From: an uncultured Desulfobacteraceae bacterium
Lineage (GTDB): Bacteria > Desulfobacterota > Desulfobacteria > Desulfobacterales > UBA2174
Assembly (NCBI GenBank): GCA_937982505.1
Contig: CALJLV010000119.1
Coordinates: 1-58,780, forward strand
Length of the DNA: 58,780 bases
Direction: 5' to 3'
The notes beneath the pieces are model-generated. The model was not told the origin of the DNA. It saw only the letters and a program-made list of their open reading frames with translations, and searched no databases. This document shows positions 15,990 to 23,673 of this stretch, in pieces (position 1 is the stretch's first letter; the number at the start of each line of letters is the position of its first letter). A program made the translations under genes and the position numbers.

Positions 15990-17071
15990 GCCTCCACCCC
16001 GGCCGCGTTCGCCTGGGCCGCCTCCACCTGGGGCCGCAGCCGCTGGTGGGCCCAGCGCAGCAGGGTCTCGGTGGTCTGCCAGGAGATGCACTCGTCGGTG
16101 AGGGAAACCCCGTAGCGCAGCCGCCCGGGATCCGGGCTGAAGTTCTGGCGGCCCTCGTGCAGGTGGCTTTCGAGCATCAGGCCGATGATGGCCTCGTTGC
16201 CGTGGGCGCGCTGTTCCACCACGTTGCGCCAGACGATGGGCTGGCCCTGGTGCTTTTTCATGGAGTTGGCATGGGAGCAGTCCACCACGATTCCCTGGGG
16301 CAGATCGTGGGCCACCAGCTGCATGCGGGCCGCCTCGATGCTGGTGGCGTCGTAGTTGGGCCGCCGGCCGCCGCGCAGAACCAGGTGGCAGCGCGGGTTG
16401 CCGGTGGTCTTGACCACGCAGGTGTGCCCGTGCTGGTCGATGCCCACGAAGCTCTGGGGCGCCCGGGCGGCCAGCATGGCGTTGACCGCCACGTCGAGGT
16501 TGCCGTCGGTGCCGTTCTTGAACCCCACCGGCATGGACAGGCCGCTGGCCATTTCCCGATGGGTCTGGCTTTCGGTGGTGCGCGCGCCGATGGCGGCCCA
16601 GCTCACCAGCCCGGCCAGATACTGGGGGATGATGGGATCGAGGACCTCGTTGGCCGCCGGCAGCCCCATCTCGTTGATCCGCAGCAGGATCTGGCGGGCC
16701 TTGCAGAGCCCGGCCTCCATGTCGCAGGAGCCGTCCATGGCCGGATCGTTGATCAACCCCTTCCAGCCCACGGTGGTGCGCGGTTTCTCGAAATAGACCC
16801 GCATCACCACGAGAAGCGTTTCCCGCAGTTCCTCGCCCAGGGCGGCCAGGCGCTCGGCGTACTCCCGGGCCGCCTTCTCGTCGTGGATCGAGCAGGGCCC
16901 GCAGATCACCATCAGCCGCGGATCCCGGCCGTCGAGGATCCGGTCGATGGCCGCCCGTCCGGCGGTGACGGTCTCGCGGGCCCGGTCGCTGACGGGCAGC
17001 AGGGCCTCCAGGCGGTCGGGGGTCATGAGGGGGGTGTAGGCCGCGATCCGTAAATCATGGGTGGCTTGCAT
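15986..17071 (-). CDS. aroF: DAHP synthase, type I (first enzyme of the shikimate pathway)
   Basis: This enzyme condenses PEP and erythrose-4-phosphate to DAHP. It is a 361-residue type I-alpha (AroFGH-like) protein: VICGPCSIHDEKAA, RVYFEKPRTTVGWKG, ARTTESQTHREMASGLSMPVGFKNGT, and VVDCSHANSMKKHQGQ with the metal-binding residues. The start at 17071 has AAAGGA upstream. The N-terminal residues that form the feedback site in AroF/G/H are present, so allosteric control is likely, although Tyr versus Phe specificity cannot be read here. Transcription probably passes through the leader peptide and attenuator at 17161-17307, suggesting tyrosine control. It heads the operon aroF-aroB-aroE-aroA-aroK. 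Confidence 0.95.
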   Translation of the reverse strand: MQATHDLRIAAYTPLMTPDRLEALLPVSDRARETVTAGRAAIDRILDGRDPRLMVICGPCSIHDEKAAREYAERLAALGEELRETLLVVMRVYFEKPRTTVGWKGLINDPAMDGSCDMEAGLCKARQILLRINEMGLPAANEVLDPIIPQYLAGLVSWAAIGARTTESQTHREMASGLSMPVGFKNGTDGNLDVAVNAMLAARAPQSFVGIDQHGHTCVVKTTGNPRCHLVLRGGRRPNYDATSIEAARMQLVAHDLPQGIVVDCSHANSMKKHQGQPIVWRNVVEQRAHGNEAIIGLMLESHLHEGRQNFSPDPGRLRYGVSLTDECISWQTTETLLRWAHQRLRPQVEAAQANAAGVEA

Positions 17072-17160
17072 CACAGGGTCCTTTCGCCGGGCCGCCCGCC
17101 GGGATGGCGCGGCGGCCCAAAAGCGAAGGCCGCGGCGGATGTTGCCGGCGGCCCCCCTGG

Positions 17161-17199
17161 ACAACAAAAAGGCCGCCGGCGGCTGATCCGCCCGCGGCC
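17161..17199 (-). terminator. Attenuator terminator in the aroF leader
   Basis: On the minus strand a 12-bp GC hairpin (GGCCGCGGGCGG / CCGCCGGCGGCC, one mismatch, loop ATCAG) is followed at once by TTTTTGTTGT. It lies between the leader peptide stop (17224) and the aroF start (17071), so it must be read through to express the operon. A competing antiterminator hairpin was not folded. Confidence 0.85.
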
Positions 17200-17223
17200 T
17201 TCGATGGTGGAAACGATGTTCCC

Positions 17224-17307
17224 TCAGGGCGCCCCGGACAGACCGGTGGGGTCGTAATAATAATACCCCCGATAGCGGCTTGCGCGACCCGCGAGGAAAC
17301 ATTTCAT
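17224..17307 (-). CDS. Tyrosine-rich leader peptide of the aroF operon
   Basis: This is a 27-residue open frame with ATG at 17307 and GGGAG seven bases upstream. It contains five tyrosine codons, four of them consecutive (RYRGYYYYDP, residues 11-20), plus one Phe. It has no hydrophobic core or domain. It is followed by an intrinsic terminator and then by the DAHP synthase gene, exactly the layout of an amino-acid attenuator such as the pheA, trp and his leaders. The expected behaviour is that ribosomes stall on Tyr codons when charged tRNA-Tyr is scarce, disrupting terminator formation and allowing transcription of aroF-B-E-A-K. That mechanism is inferred from the layout. The peptide itself is not expected to have another function. 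Confidence 0.85.
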   Translation of the reverse strand: MKCFLAGRASRYRGYYYYDPTGLSGAP

Positions 17308-17340
17308 GGTCCAACTCCCATCCTGGTTCGTTATCGTCCG

Positions 17341-17369
17341 CCAGTACCACCCCCGGTCAAGGCTGTCAA
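17341..17369 (-). promoter_or_regulatory. Predicted sigma-70 promoter of the aroF leader
   Basis: On the minus strand a perfect TTGACA (17369-17364) and TACTGG (17346-17341) are 17 bases apart. Transcription would start about 27 bases before the leader peptide ATG, which fits a short leader with its ribosome binding site. The -10 match is weak; an overlapping alternative is TTGACC with GATAAC. Confidence 0.45.
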
Positions 17370-17381
17370 TCCAAATTGTGT

Positions 17382-17412
17382 AAAAATCATCCCTGGGACC
17401 GCGGTCCCAGGG
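17382..17412 (-). terminator. Intrinsic terminator of the glnD-amtB-glnB-glnA operon
   Basis: A perfect 22-base palindrome, CCCTGGGACC-GC-GGTCCCAGGG, starts eight bases after the glnA stop codon and is followed on the minus strand by ATGATTTTTA. It separates the nitrogen operon from the aroF leader promoter immediately downstream. Confidence 0.88.
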
Positions 17413-17419
17413 ATGCGCT

Positions 17420-18832
17420 TCAGATATCGTAGTAGAGGAAAAATTCATGGGGGTGGGGCCGCAGCCGCACCGGGTTGACCTCGTGGGCCGTCTTGTAGCT
17501 GATCCACATGTCGATGACGTCCTGGGTGAAGACGTCCCCCTTGAGCAGAAAGCCGCAATCGGCCTTGAGGGCCGCCAGGGCCTGGTCCAGGGAACCCGGG
17601 GCCGAGGGGATGGTGGCCAGCTCCTCGGGGGGCAGGTCGTAGATGTTCTTGTCCAGCGGATCGCCCGGATCGATCTTGTTCTCGATCCCGTCGATGGCCG
17701 CCATGAGGACGGCGGAAAAGGCCAGGTATCCGTTGCAGGACGGGTCCGGGGTGCGGAACTCGATGCGCTTGGCCTTGGGCGAGGCCGAGTACATGGGGAT
17801 GCGGATGGCCGCCGAGCGGTTGCGGCTCGAATAGGCCAGGTTCACCGGAGCCTCGAACCCTGGCACCAGGCGCTTGTACGAGTTGGTGGTGGGGTTGGTG
17901 ATGGCACAGATGGCCTGGCAGTGCTTGAGGATCCCGCCGATGGCGTACAGGGCGTCCTGGCTGACCCCGGCGTACTTGTCGCCGGCGAACAGGGGCAGCC
18001 CGTCGCGCCAGATGCTCAGATGGGTGTGCATCCCCGAGCCGTTGTCCTCGAAAAGGGGCTTGGGCATGAAGGTCACCGTGTGGCCGGCGCGGTAGGCCAC
18101 GTTCTTGAGCACGTACTTGAACCACATGAGCTGGTCGGCCATCTGCAAAAGAGGCTTGAACTTCATGTCGATCTCGGACTGGCCGGCGGTGGCCACCTCG
18201 TGGTGCTGGCATTCGACCTCGATGCCCAGATTCTCCAGCGTCAGAAGCATCTCGGTGCGCAGGTTCTGGAACTTGTCCGACGGCGGCACCGGAAAATAGC
18301 CCTCCTTGCTGCGGGTCTTGTAGCCCAGGTTGGGCCCCTCGTCGCGGCTGGTGTTCCAGGGCGCCTCCACCGAGTCGATGGCGTAGAAGCCCATGTGGCG
18401 GCTCGATTCGTAGCGGATGTCGTCGAAGATGAAGAATTCGGCCTCCGGGCCGATGTAGGCCGTGTCGCCGATCCCGGTGCGCTGGAGAAAGGCCTCGGCC
18501 TTCTTGGCGATGTAGCGCGGATCGCGGCTGTAGGGTTCCCGGGTCACCGGATCGACGATGTCGCCGATGAGCACCAGGGTCGGCACGTCGAAGAAGGGAT
18601 CAATCTTGGCCGTGGTGGGATCCGGGATCACCAGCATGTCGCTGGCGTTGATGGGCTGCCAGCCGCGGATGCTCGATCCGTCGAAGCCGAACCCGTCCTC
18701 GAAGCTGCCTTCGTCCAACTGATTGATGGGCACGGTGAAATGCTGCCACATGCCGGGAAAATCCATGAAACGGACGTCGACCACCTTGACGTTCTTCTCC
18801 TTTGCCATCTTGAGCACTTGCGCGGGTGTCAT
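17420..18832 (-). CDS. glnA: Glutamine synthetase, type I
   Basis: This enzyme makes glutamine from glutamate, ammonia and ATP and is the main route of ammonium assimilation. The 470-residue protein has FGFDGSSIRGW, the metal-binding GPEAEFFIFD, the ATP-binding KPLFEDNGSGMHTHLS and the active-site RNRSAAIRIP. It carries the adenylylation tyrosine at 398 in KNIYDLPPEE, so it is the I-beta, adenylylatable type. That suits the presence of GlnD and PII in the same operon; GlnE is not in the window. AAGGAGATCAGGCA precedes the ATG. It is the last gene of the operon and is followed by a strong terminator. Confidence 0.97.
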   Translation of the reverse strand: MTPAQVLKMAKEKNVKVVDVRFMDFPGMWQHFTVPINQLDEGSFEDGFGFDGSSIRGWQPINASDMLVIPDPTTAKIDPFFDVPTLVLIGDIVDPVTREPYSRDPRYIAKKAEAFLQRTGIGDTAYIGPEAEFFIFDDIRYESSRHMGFYAIDSVEAPWNTSRDEGPNLGYKTRSKEGYFPVPPSDKFQNLRTEMLLTLENLGIEVECQHHEVATAGQSEIDMKFKPLLQMADQLMWFKYVLKNVAYRAGHTVTFMPKPLFEDNGSGMHTHLSIWRDGLPLFAGDKYAGVSQDALYAIGGILKHCQAICAITNPTTNSYKRLVPGFEAPVNLAYSSRNRSAAIRIPMYSASPKAKRIEFRTPDPSCNGYLAFSAVLMAAIDGIENKIDPGDPLDKNIYDLPPEELATIPSAPGSLDQALAALKADCGFLLKGDVFTQDVIDMWISYKTAHEVNPVRLRPHPHEFFLYYDI

Positions 18833-18958
18833 TGCCTGATCTCCTTGGTGTTGGGGTGAATAGGGGCTGTCTTAATCCTGTGGAGGTCTCACGCCTGGCG
18901 CCGCTTTCGGGCCGCAAGCCGCGGGCCGATCGCGGCGTCCGATAAAATCCCGCCCCGG

Positions 18959-19303
18959 CTAGATGGCGTCCTTGCCCCGCTCGCCGGTGCGCACCCGGAT
19001 GGCCTGGTCCACCGGGGTAACGAAGATCTTGCCGTCGCCGAGCTTGCCGGTATTGGCCGATTTGAGGATCGTGTCCACCACCTGGTCGGCCATCTCTTGG
19101 GGCACCACGATCTCGAGCTTGATCTTGGGAATGAAGTCCACCACGTACTCGGCCCCGCGGTAGATCTCCTTGTGCCCCTTCTGGCGCCCGTATCCCTTGA
19201 CCTCGATGATGGTCATGCCCTGGACCCCGATCTCGTTGAGGGCCTCCTTGACGTCGTCGAGCTTGAACGGCTTGATGATGGCTTCGATCTTTTTCATGCC
19301 CAT
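18959..19303 (-). CDS. glnB: Nitrogen regulatory protein PII
   Basis: PII is a trimeric sensor of 2-oxoglutarate, ATP/ADP and, through uridylylation, glutamine. The protein of 114 residues starts MGMKKIEAIIKPFKLDDVKEAL, has the T-loop with the uridylylation tyrosine in EIYRGAEYVVDF (Tyr53 here, Tyr51 in usual numbering) and the C-terminal GDGKIFVTPVDQAIRVRTGERG. The start at 19303 has AAGGAG seven bases upstream. It lies between amtB and glnA; the amtB linkage is usual for GlnK-type PII, whose job is to plug AmtB. It ends in a TAG codon, showing that amber is used as an ordinary stop in this genome. Confidence 0.96.
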   Translation of the reverse strand: MGMKKIEAIIKPFKLDDVKEALNEIGVQGMTIIEVKGYGRQKGHKEIYRGAEYVVDFIPKIKLEIVVPQEMADQVVDTILKSANTGKLGDGKIFVTPVDQAIRVRTGERGKDAI

Positions 19304-19348
19304 GGTCCCGCTCCTTAGGTGTTTCGGTTGGCCGATAGGCTCGGCGGC

Positions 19349-20647
19349 TTACGCGATCTCGAAGGCCCGTTCCCCGTGGATGGCGTTGTCCAGACCCGCC
19401 ACCTCACTGTCGCCGTCCACCCGCAGACCGCCGGTCAGGGCCCGGGTCGCGTACACCACCACCAGGGTGGCGACGGCAGTATACGCGATGGTGCCGAGGA
19501 TGGAAACGACCTGGATCCAGAGTTGACCCGGGTTGCCGTAAAAAAGCCCCGCGGCGTTGGCGTTGATCGCCGGATCGGCCAGCAGACCGGTGGCCAGGGC
19601 CCCCCACAGGCCGCAGATCCCGTGGACCCCGAAGGCATCCAGGGAATCGTCGTAGCCCAGGCGGTGCTTGAGGGCCGATACGGAAACGTAGCCCAGGACC
19701 CCGGCCGCCAGGCCGATGATCAAGGCCCCGGACAGGTTGACGAAACCGGCCGCCGGGGTGATGGCCACCAGCCCGGCCACGATCCCCGAGGCCAGCCCGA
19801 GCAGCGTGGGCTTGCCCGTGGCGCGCCATTCCACCGCCATCCAGGCCAGTCCGGCCAGGGCCGCCGAGGTGTTGGTGACCAGGAAGGCCGAGCCGGCCAG
19901 GCCGTCGGCCGCCAGCTGGCTGCCGGCGTTGAAACCGAACCAGCCGAACCAGAGCAGGGCCGCGCCCAGGGAGGTCAGAGCGATGCTGGAGGGAAACATG
20001 GCCTCCTTGCCGTAGCCCCGGCGCCGGCCCAGCACCAGGCAGAGGACCAGACCGGCCACCCCGGCGTTGATGTGCACCACGTTGCCGCCGGCGAAATCCA
20101 GGGCCCCCATCTCGGCCATCCAGCCCCCGCCCCAGACCCAGTGGGCGATGGGGCAGTAGACCAGGGTCACCCAGAGGAGGGTGAACACCAGCCAGGCGGA
20201 AAATTTGAGCCGGTCCACCACCGATCCCAGCACCAGGGCCACGGTGATGCCGGCAAAGGTCATCTGGAAGAGGAGAAAAACAAAGGTGGGAATGGTTCCG
20301 GAAACGGAATCCGGGCCGATACCGGCCAGCATGAGATGATCCAGGCCGCCGATGATCCCGCCCCGATCCGGCCCGAAGGCCAGGCTGTAGCCCCAGACCA
20401 CCCAGATGACGCTGGCCAGGCAGTAGGCCGCCACGGTCATGGCGATGGTGTTGAGCAGGTTCTTGTAGCGCGAGAGCCCGCCGTAGAAGAGCGCCAGCCC
20501 GGCCGGGGTCATCAGCATCACCAGGGCCGTGGCCACGATCATCCAGGCCGTGTCCCCGCTGTCGAGGGATCCTTCGGCGGCCAGGGCCGGTGCCGCGCCG
20601 GCGCCCAGGCCGATCAAGGTCGCGGTAACGAGGGTTTTTGACTTCAT
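19349..20647 (-). CDS. amtB: Ammonium transporter
   Basis: This inner-membrane ammonium channel has 432 residues with a cleavable signal peptide (about residues 1-24) and 11 membrane segments. The twin pore histidines are at 192 (VVHINAGVAG) and 342 (DAFGVHGICG), and the Phe/Trp ammonium-binding region is present in the first half (for example PAGLALFYGGLSRYKN). The start overlaps the glnD stop by four bases. The gene is followed 45 bases later by the PII gene, which would regulate it by blocking the pore. It is a single complete copy. Confidence 0.96.
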   Translation of the reverse strand: MKSKTLVTATLIGLGAGAAPALAAEGSLDSGDTAWMIVATALVMLMTPAGLALFYGGLSRYKNLLNTIAMTVAAYCLASVIWVVWGYSLAFGPDRGGIIGGLDHLMLAGIGPDSVSGTIPTFVFLLFQMTFAGITVALVLGSVVDRLKFSAWLVFTLLWVTLVYCPIAHWVWGGGWMAEMGALDFAGGNVVHINAGVAGLVLCLVLGRRRGYGKEAMFPSSIALTSLGAALLWFGWFGFNAGSQLAADGLAGSAFLVTNTSAALAGLAWMAVEWRATGKPTLLGLASGIVAGLVAITPAAGFVNLSGALIIGLAAGVLGYVSVSALKHRLGYDDSLDAFGVHGICGLWGALATGLLADPAINANAAGLFYGNPGQLWIQVVSILGTIAYTAVATLVVVYATRALTGGLRVDGDSEVAGLDNAIHGERAFEIA

Positions 20648-23325
20648 CGGTCTTGCCTGCCTTTTCCGGTGGCGGGCGCCTTGCAGGCCGCCGTTTCGGT
20701 CAAGTCGGCCAGAACCGCCATCACGGTCGCCTCGATGGCCGCCACCTGTTCGGGGTTGTCCACCTTCTGCCCGTCGAAATCCCGGACGTAAAAGACATCT
20801 ACTACCTGATCCACGTGGGTCGCCACCCGGGCCACCCAGATATCCAGCCGGCAGCGCAGCAGGGCGTCGGTCACCCGGTAAAGGAGGCCCGGATAATCGT
20901 CTGCAAAGACCTCCACGATGGTGAAAAAGCTCGACCCGGCGTTGTCCACCACCACCCTGGGCGGTCGCCGGCCCACCGGCGGGGATGGACGGCACCCGGC
21001 CATCTTTTCGGCCAGGGCCCGGGCCAGGTCCAGGCGGCCGTCGAGGGCCGCCTCCAGATCCCGGCCGGCGCGGTCCCAGCGCTCGGCCTCGAAGATCGGG
21101 TCGGCCGGAGGCGTGACCTCGAAGATGTCCAGGGCCACGTTGTTGCGCCAGGTGTAGATCTGGCAGCCGAGAATGTTCATGCCGTGGAGGGTGAAGATCC
21201 CGGCGATCCTGGAAAAGAGTCCGGGCCGATCCTGGGCGCAGAGGGTCACGGTGCGGGTGCGGGTATCCGGCGAGGGGCAGATGTCCCAGACAAAACGTGA
21301 ATCCTTGAGCCGGCCGCAGAGGGCCGCGTGGCGGTCCATCTCTTCGATGCCCACGTAAATCAGGTAGCGCGGCGACATGACCGTCAACAGACGCCTGCGC
21401 CGTTCCGCCTGGGCCTCGTCCTCGGCCCGGGCCAGAAACTGTTCCTGCTTGGCCGCCACCAGGGTCACCACTTCGCCGGTGGCCAGTTCGCCGCGCTCCA
21501 GGGTGCTCAGCACCTTGAAGAACAGCTCGCGCAGCAGGGCCGCGGTCCAGGCGTTCCAGGCCTTGGGACCGGTGGCCATGGAATCGGCCACCGTCAGCAG
21601 GTAGAGCATCCGCAGGCGGGTCGGATCCTGGATGCGCCGGGCGCAGGTGATGGCCGTCTCCTCGTCGTTGATGTCGCGCCGGGTGGCGGCCTTGATCAGC
21701 AGCAGGTGCTCGGCCACCAGAAAGGCCACCGCCTCGACATCCTTCTCCCGGTAGCCCAGCCGCCCGAGCACCTGGCGGGCGGTCTCGGCCCCCCGGGCCG
21801 CGTGATCGCCGCCCGGCTGCCCCTTGCCGATGTCGTGGAGCAAGGCGGCCCACAGGAGCTGCCGGCGCTGGCGCAGCAGGCGGTAAAGCTCGGCGCACAG
21901 AGAGTCCTGGGACCGGTCGTCCTCGGTGCCGAAGCTTTTCAGGGTGCGCACCACCCGCAGCGAGTGGCGGTCCACGGGATACAGGTGGTAGGCGTCGTAC
22001 TGGATCCGGTCCCGGATGCTTTCCAACTCCGGAATGAGGCGAAAGAGGATCCCCGTGCGCCGCATCTCGCTAAAGACGTTGAAATGGGGGGCCGGCAGAA
22101 CCAGGATGCGCTCGAAGACCGCCAGAATGGCCGGATCGGCAAGGGTCGAGGCGTCCACCAGGTGCAAAAATTCGCGTACCAGCCGCTTGGCCTCGGCCCC
22201 CAGGGGCATGCGCTGCCGGGCCGAGGCCTCGAAAATCTCCAGCAGCAGGCCGGGCCGGGCGACGATCTCTTCCGGGGCCCGGAAGGCCAGCCGTCCCCCC
22301 TCCACCTCGACCCCTTCCGTGCCGCTTTCGGAGGCCCCCCGACGCCGCGGCCGGGAGGCGGCATAGCCCTGCTCGTAGAGAAACATGAGGTGTTTTTCCT
22401 TGATCAGCTCCATCTGGGCGTGGAGCTGGCCCAGGAAGCGCTCCACCGGCTGCTGGCCCCCGGCCGGAACGTAGCCCATCTGACGGGCCAGGCGCTCCTG
22501 GTGGTCGAAATGGAGCTGGTCGTTCTTGCGGCCGCTCGCGTGGTGCAGGCGATTGCGCACCTGCCAGACCAATTGCAGGGCGGCTTCGAAGGCCTCGTAT
22601 TCCTCGTGGGACAGATAACCGTCGTATTCCAGGTCCCGGCGCCGGTGGATGTCGGAGATGATCCGGGCGATCCACAGCATGGTGTGGTAGTCGCGCAGGC
22701 CCCCCTGGCCCTCCTTGAGGTTCGGTTCGAGCAGGTAGGACGAGTCGCCGAAGCGCCGGTGGCGGGCCTGGTTGGTCTCGATGAGCCAGCGGATGGTTTC
22801 GGTCTTGCGGGGCCGGATCACGGTCTGGCGCAGTTTTTCCATCAGCGTCGAGTACAGCCGGCTCTGGCCGCAGATGAAGCGCGCATCGAGCAGCGAGGTG
22901 AGCACCTCGCCGTCGCGCCGGGCCAGATGGAGACAATCCTTGAGACTGCGGGTGGCGTGGCCCACGTCCATCCCGGCGTCCCACAGGGGGTAGACCACCT
23001 CGCGGATCAGCGCGTCGGTGTCCCGGGGCAGCGGATTTTCGAAAAGCAGCATCAGGTCCACATCGCTCTGCAGGCACAGTTCCGCCCGGCCGTAGCCCCC
23101 CAGCGCCACGATGGCATAAGGGTTGCGCACCAGATCCAGGCGCGGCCCGACGCTGCTGGCCTCGAAACGCCGCCGGAAGTAGTCGTCCAGCAGGGCGGTC
23201 AGGGATCCCAGGGGATCGGCCACCTCCCCGCGCAGGATGCGGGCCGTGAGGGCCTCGCGGGCCGCAAAAAGGCCCGCGGCAGGGGTCGAATCCGACTTGG
23301 GGATGTGGGCGTCTGGTGGATGCAT
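20644..23325 (-). CDS. glnD: Bifunctional uridylyltransferase/uridylyl-removing enzyme
   Basis: GlnD uridylylates PII when glutamine is low and removes UMP when it is high. The 893-residue protein has the nucleotidyltransferase motif GGYGRAELCLQSDVD (residues 76-90), the GlnD linker with LKEGQGGLRDY, the HD domain with LLHDIGKG near residue 500, and two C-terminal ACT domains (about 710-790 and 830-880), which bind glutamine. All four parts are intact and the length is normal. It is the first gene of the operon, with a sigma-54 promoter 40 bases upstream of its ATG. The ribosome binding site AAGG is modest. Confidence 0.96.
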   Translation of the reverse strand: MHPPDAHIPKSDSTPAAGLFAAREALTARILRGEVADPLGSLTALLDDYFRRRFEASSVGPRLDLVRNPYAIVALGGYGRAELCLQSDVDLMLLFENPLPRDTDALIREVVYPLWDAGMDVGHATRSLKDCLHLARRDGEVLTSLLDARFICGQSRLYSTLMEKLRQTVIRPRKTETIRWLIETNQARHRRFGDSSYLLEPNLKEGQGGLRDYHTMLWIARIISDIHRRRDLEYDGYLSHEEYEAFEAALQLVWQVRNRLHHASGRKNDQLHFDHQERLARQMGYVPAGGQQPVERFLGQLHAQMELIKEKHLMFLYEQGYAASRPRRRGASESGTEGVEVEGGRLAFRAPEEIVARPGLLLEIFEASARQRMPLGAEAKRLVREFLHLVDASTLADPAILAVFERILVLPAPHFNVFSEMRRTGILFRLIPELESIRDRIQYDAYHLYPVDRHSLRVVRTLKSFGTEDDRSQDSLCAELYRLLRQRRQLLWAALLHDIGKGQPGGDHAARGAETARQVLGRLGYREKDVEAVAFLVAEHLLLIKAATRRDINDEETAITCARRIQDPTRLRMLYLLTVADSMATGPKAWNAWTAALLRELFFKVLSTLERGELATGEVVTLVAAKQEQFLARAEDEAQAERRRRLLTVMSPRYLIYVGIEEMDRHAALCGRLKDSRFVWDICPSPDTRTRTVTLCAQDRPGLFSRIAGIFTLHGMNILGCQIYTWRNNVALDIFEVTPPADPIFEAERWDRAGRDLEAALDGRLDLARALAEKMAGCRPSPPVGRRPPRVVVDNAGSSFFTIVEVFADDYPGLLYRVTDALLRCRLDIWVARVATHVDQVVDVFYVRDFDGQKVDNPEQVAAIEATVMAVLADLTETAACKAPATGKGRQDR

Positions 23326-23364
23326 GGGCCTTGGGCTCGCTTTCTCGGTGTCGCCATCCCAATG

Positions 23365-23380
23365 AGCAATGGGCGTGCCA
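23365..23380 (-). promoter_or_regulatory. Sigma-54 promoter of the glnD operon
   Basis: The minus strand reads TGGCACGCCCATTGCT, a perfect fit to the sigma-54 consensus TGGCACG-N4-TTGCW (GG at -24, GC at -12). Transcription would start around 23353, about 28 bases before the glnD ATG. This is the expected promoter type for NtrC-controlled nitrogen genes. Upstream DNA is unusually AT-rich (23400-23510), suitable for bending; no clear NtrC palindrome was recognised. Confidence 0.85.
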
Positions 23381-23673
23381 CCGGTGTTTAAAATTGCTTT
23401 TCATGTTGTTTTACAGGCTGTTGAAACTGCTTCGAGCTGATCCCCAAAGAATTCAAGGAAGATCAATTATGTAATTTCCATGCCGATAAAAATACATATT
23501 TGTAAGCAAGCGGGCGTATCGCGGGGCAGATTGGCCAATCGCGGAGATCTTGGCGAAGGCCGCCGGACGGCGGCCGCGGAGCAGGACCCGGCGGCCGGCC
23601 GAAACCCGCAAGGGGGCGTCGCCGGGCCGCCATGTCCGGTCGGTGGAAAAGGGGCGGAGGGAAGCGCCGTGCC
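23381..23673. other. Intergenic region upstream of glnD, downstream of the M23 gene
   Basis: No gene is seen in this stretch. The part next to the sigma-54 promoter is AT-rich. Further on, GGCCGCCGGACGGCGGCC (23559-23576) forms a 7-bp perfect hairpin that may terminate the M23 peptidase transcript, but it lacks a U-tract. Short frames here are not convincing. Confidence 0.5.
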
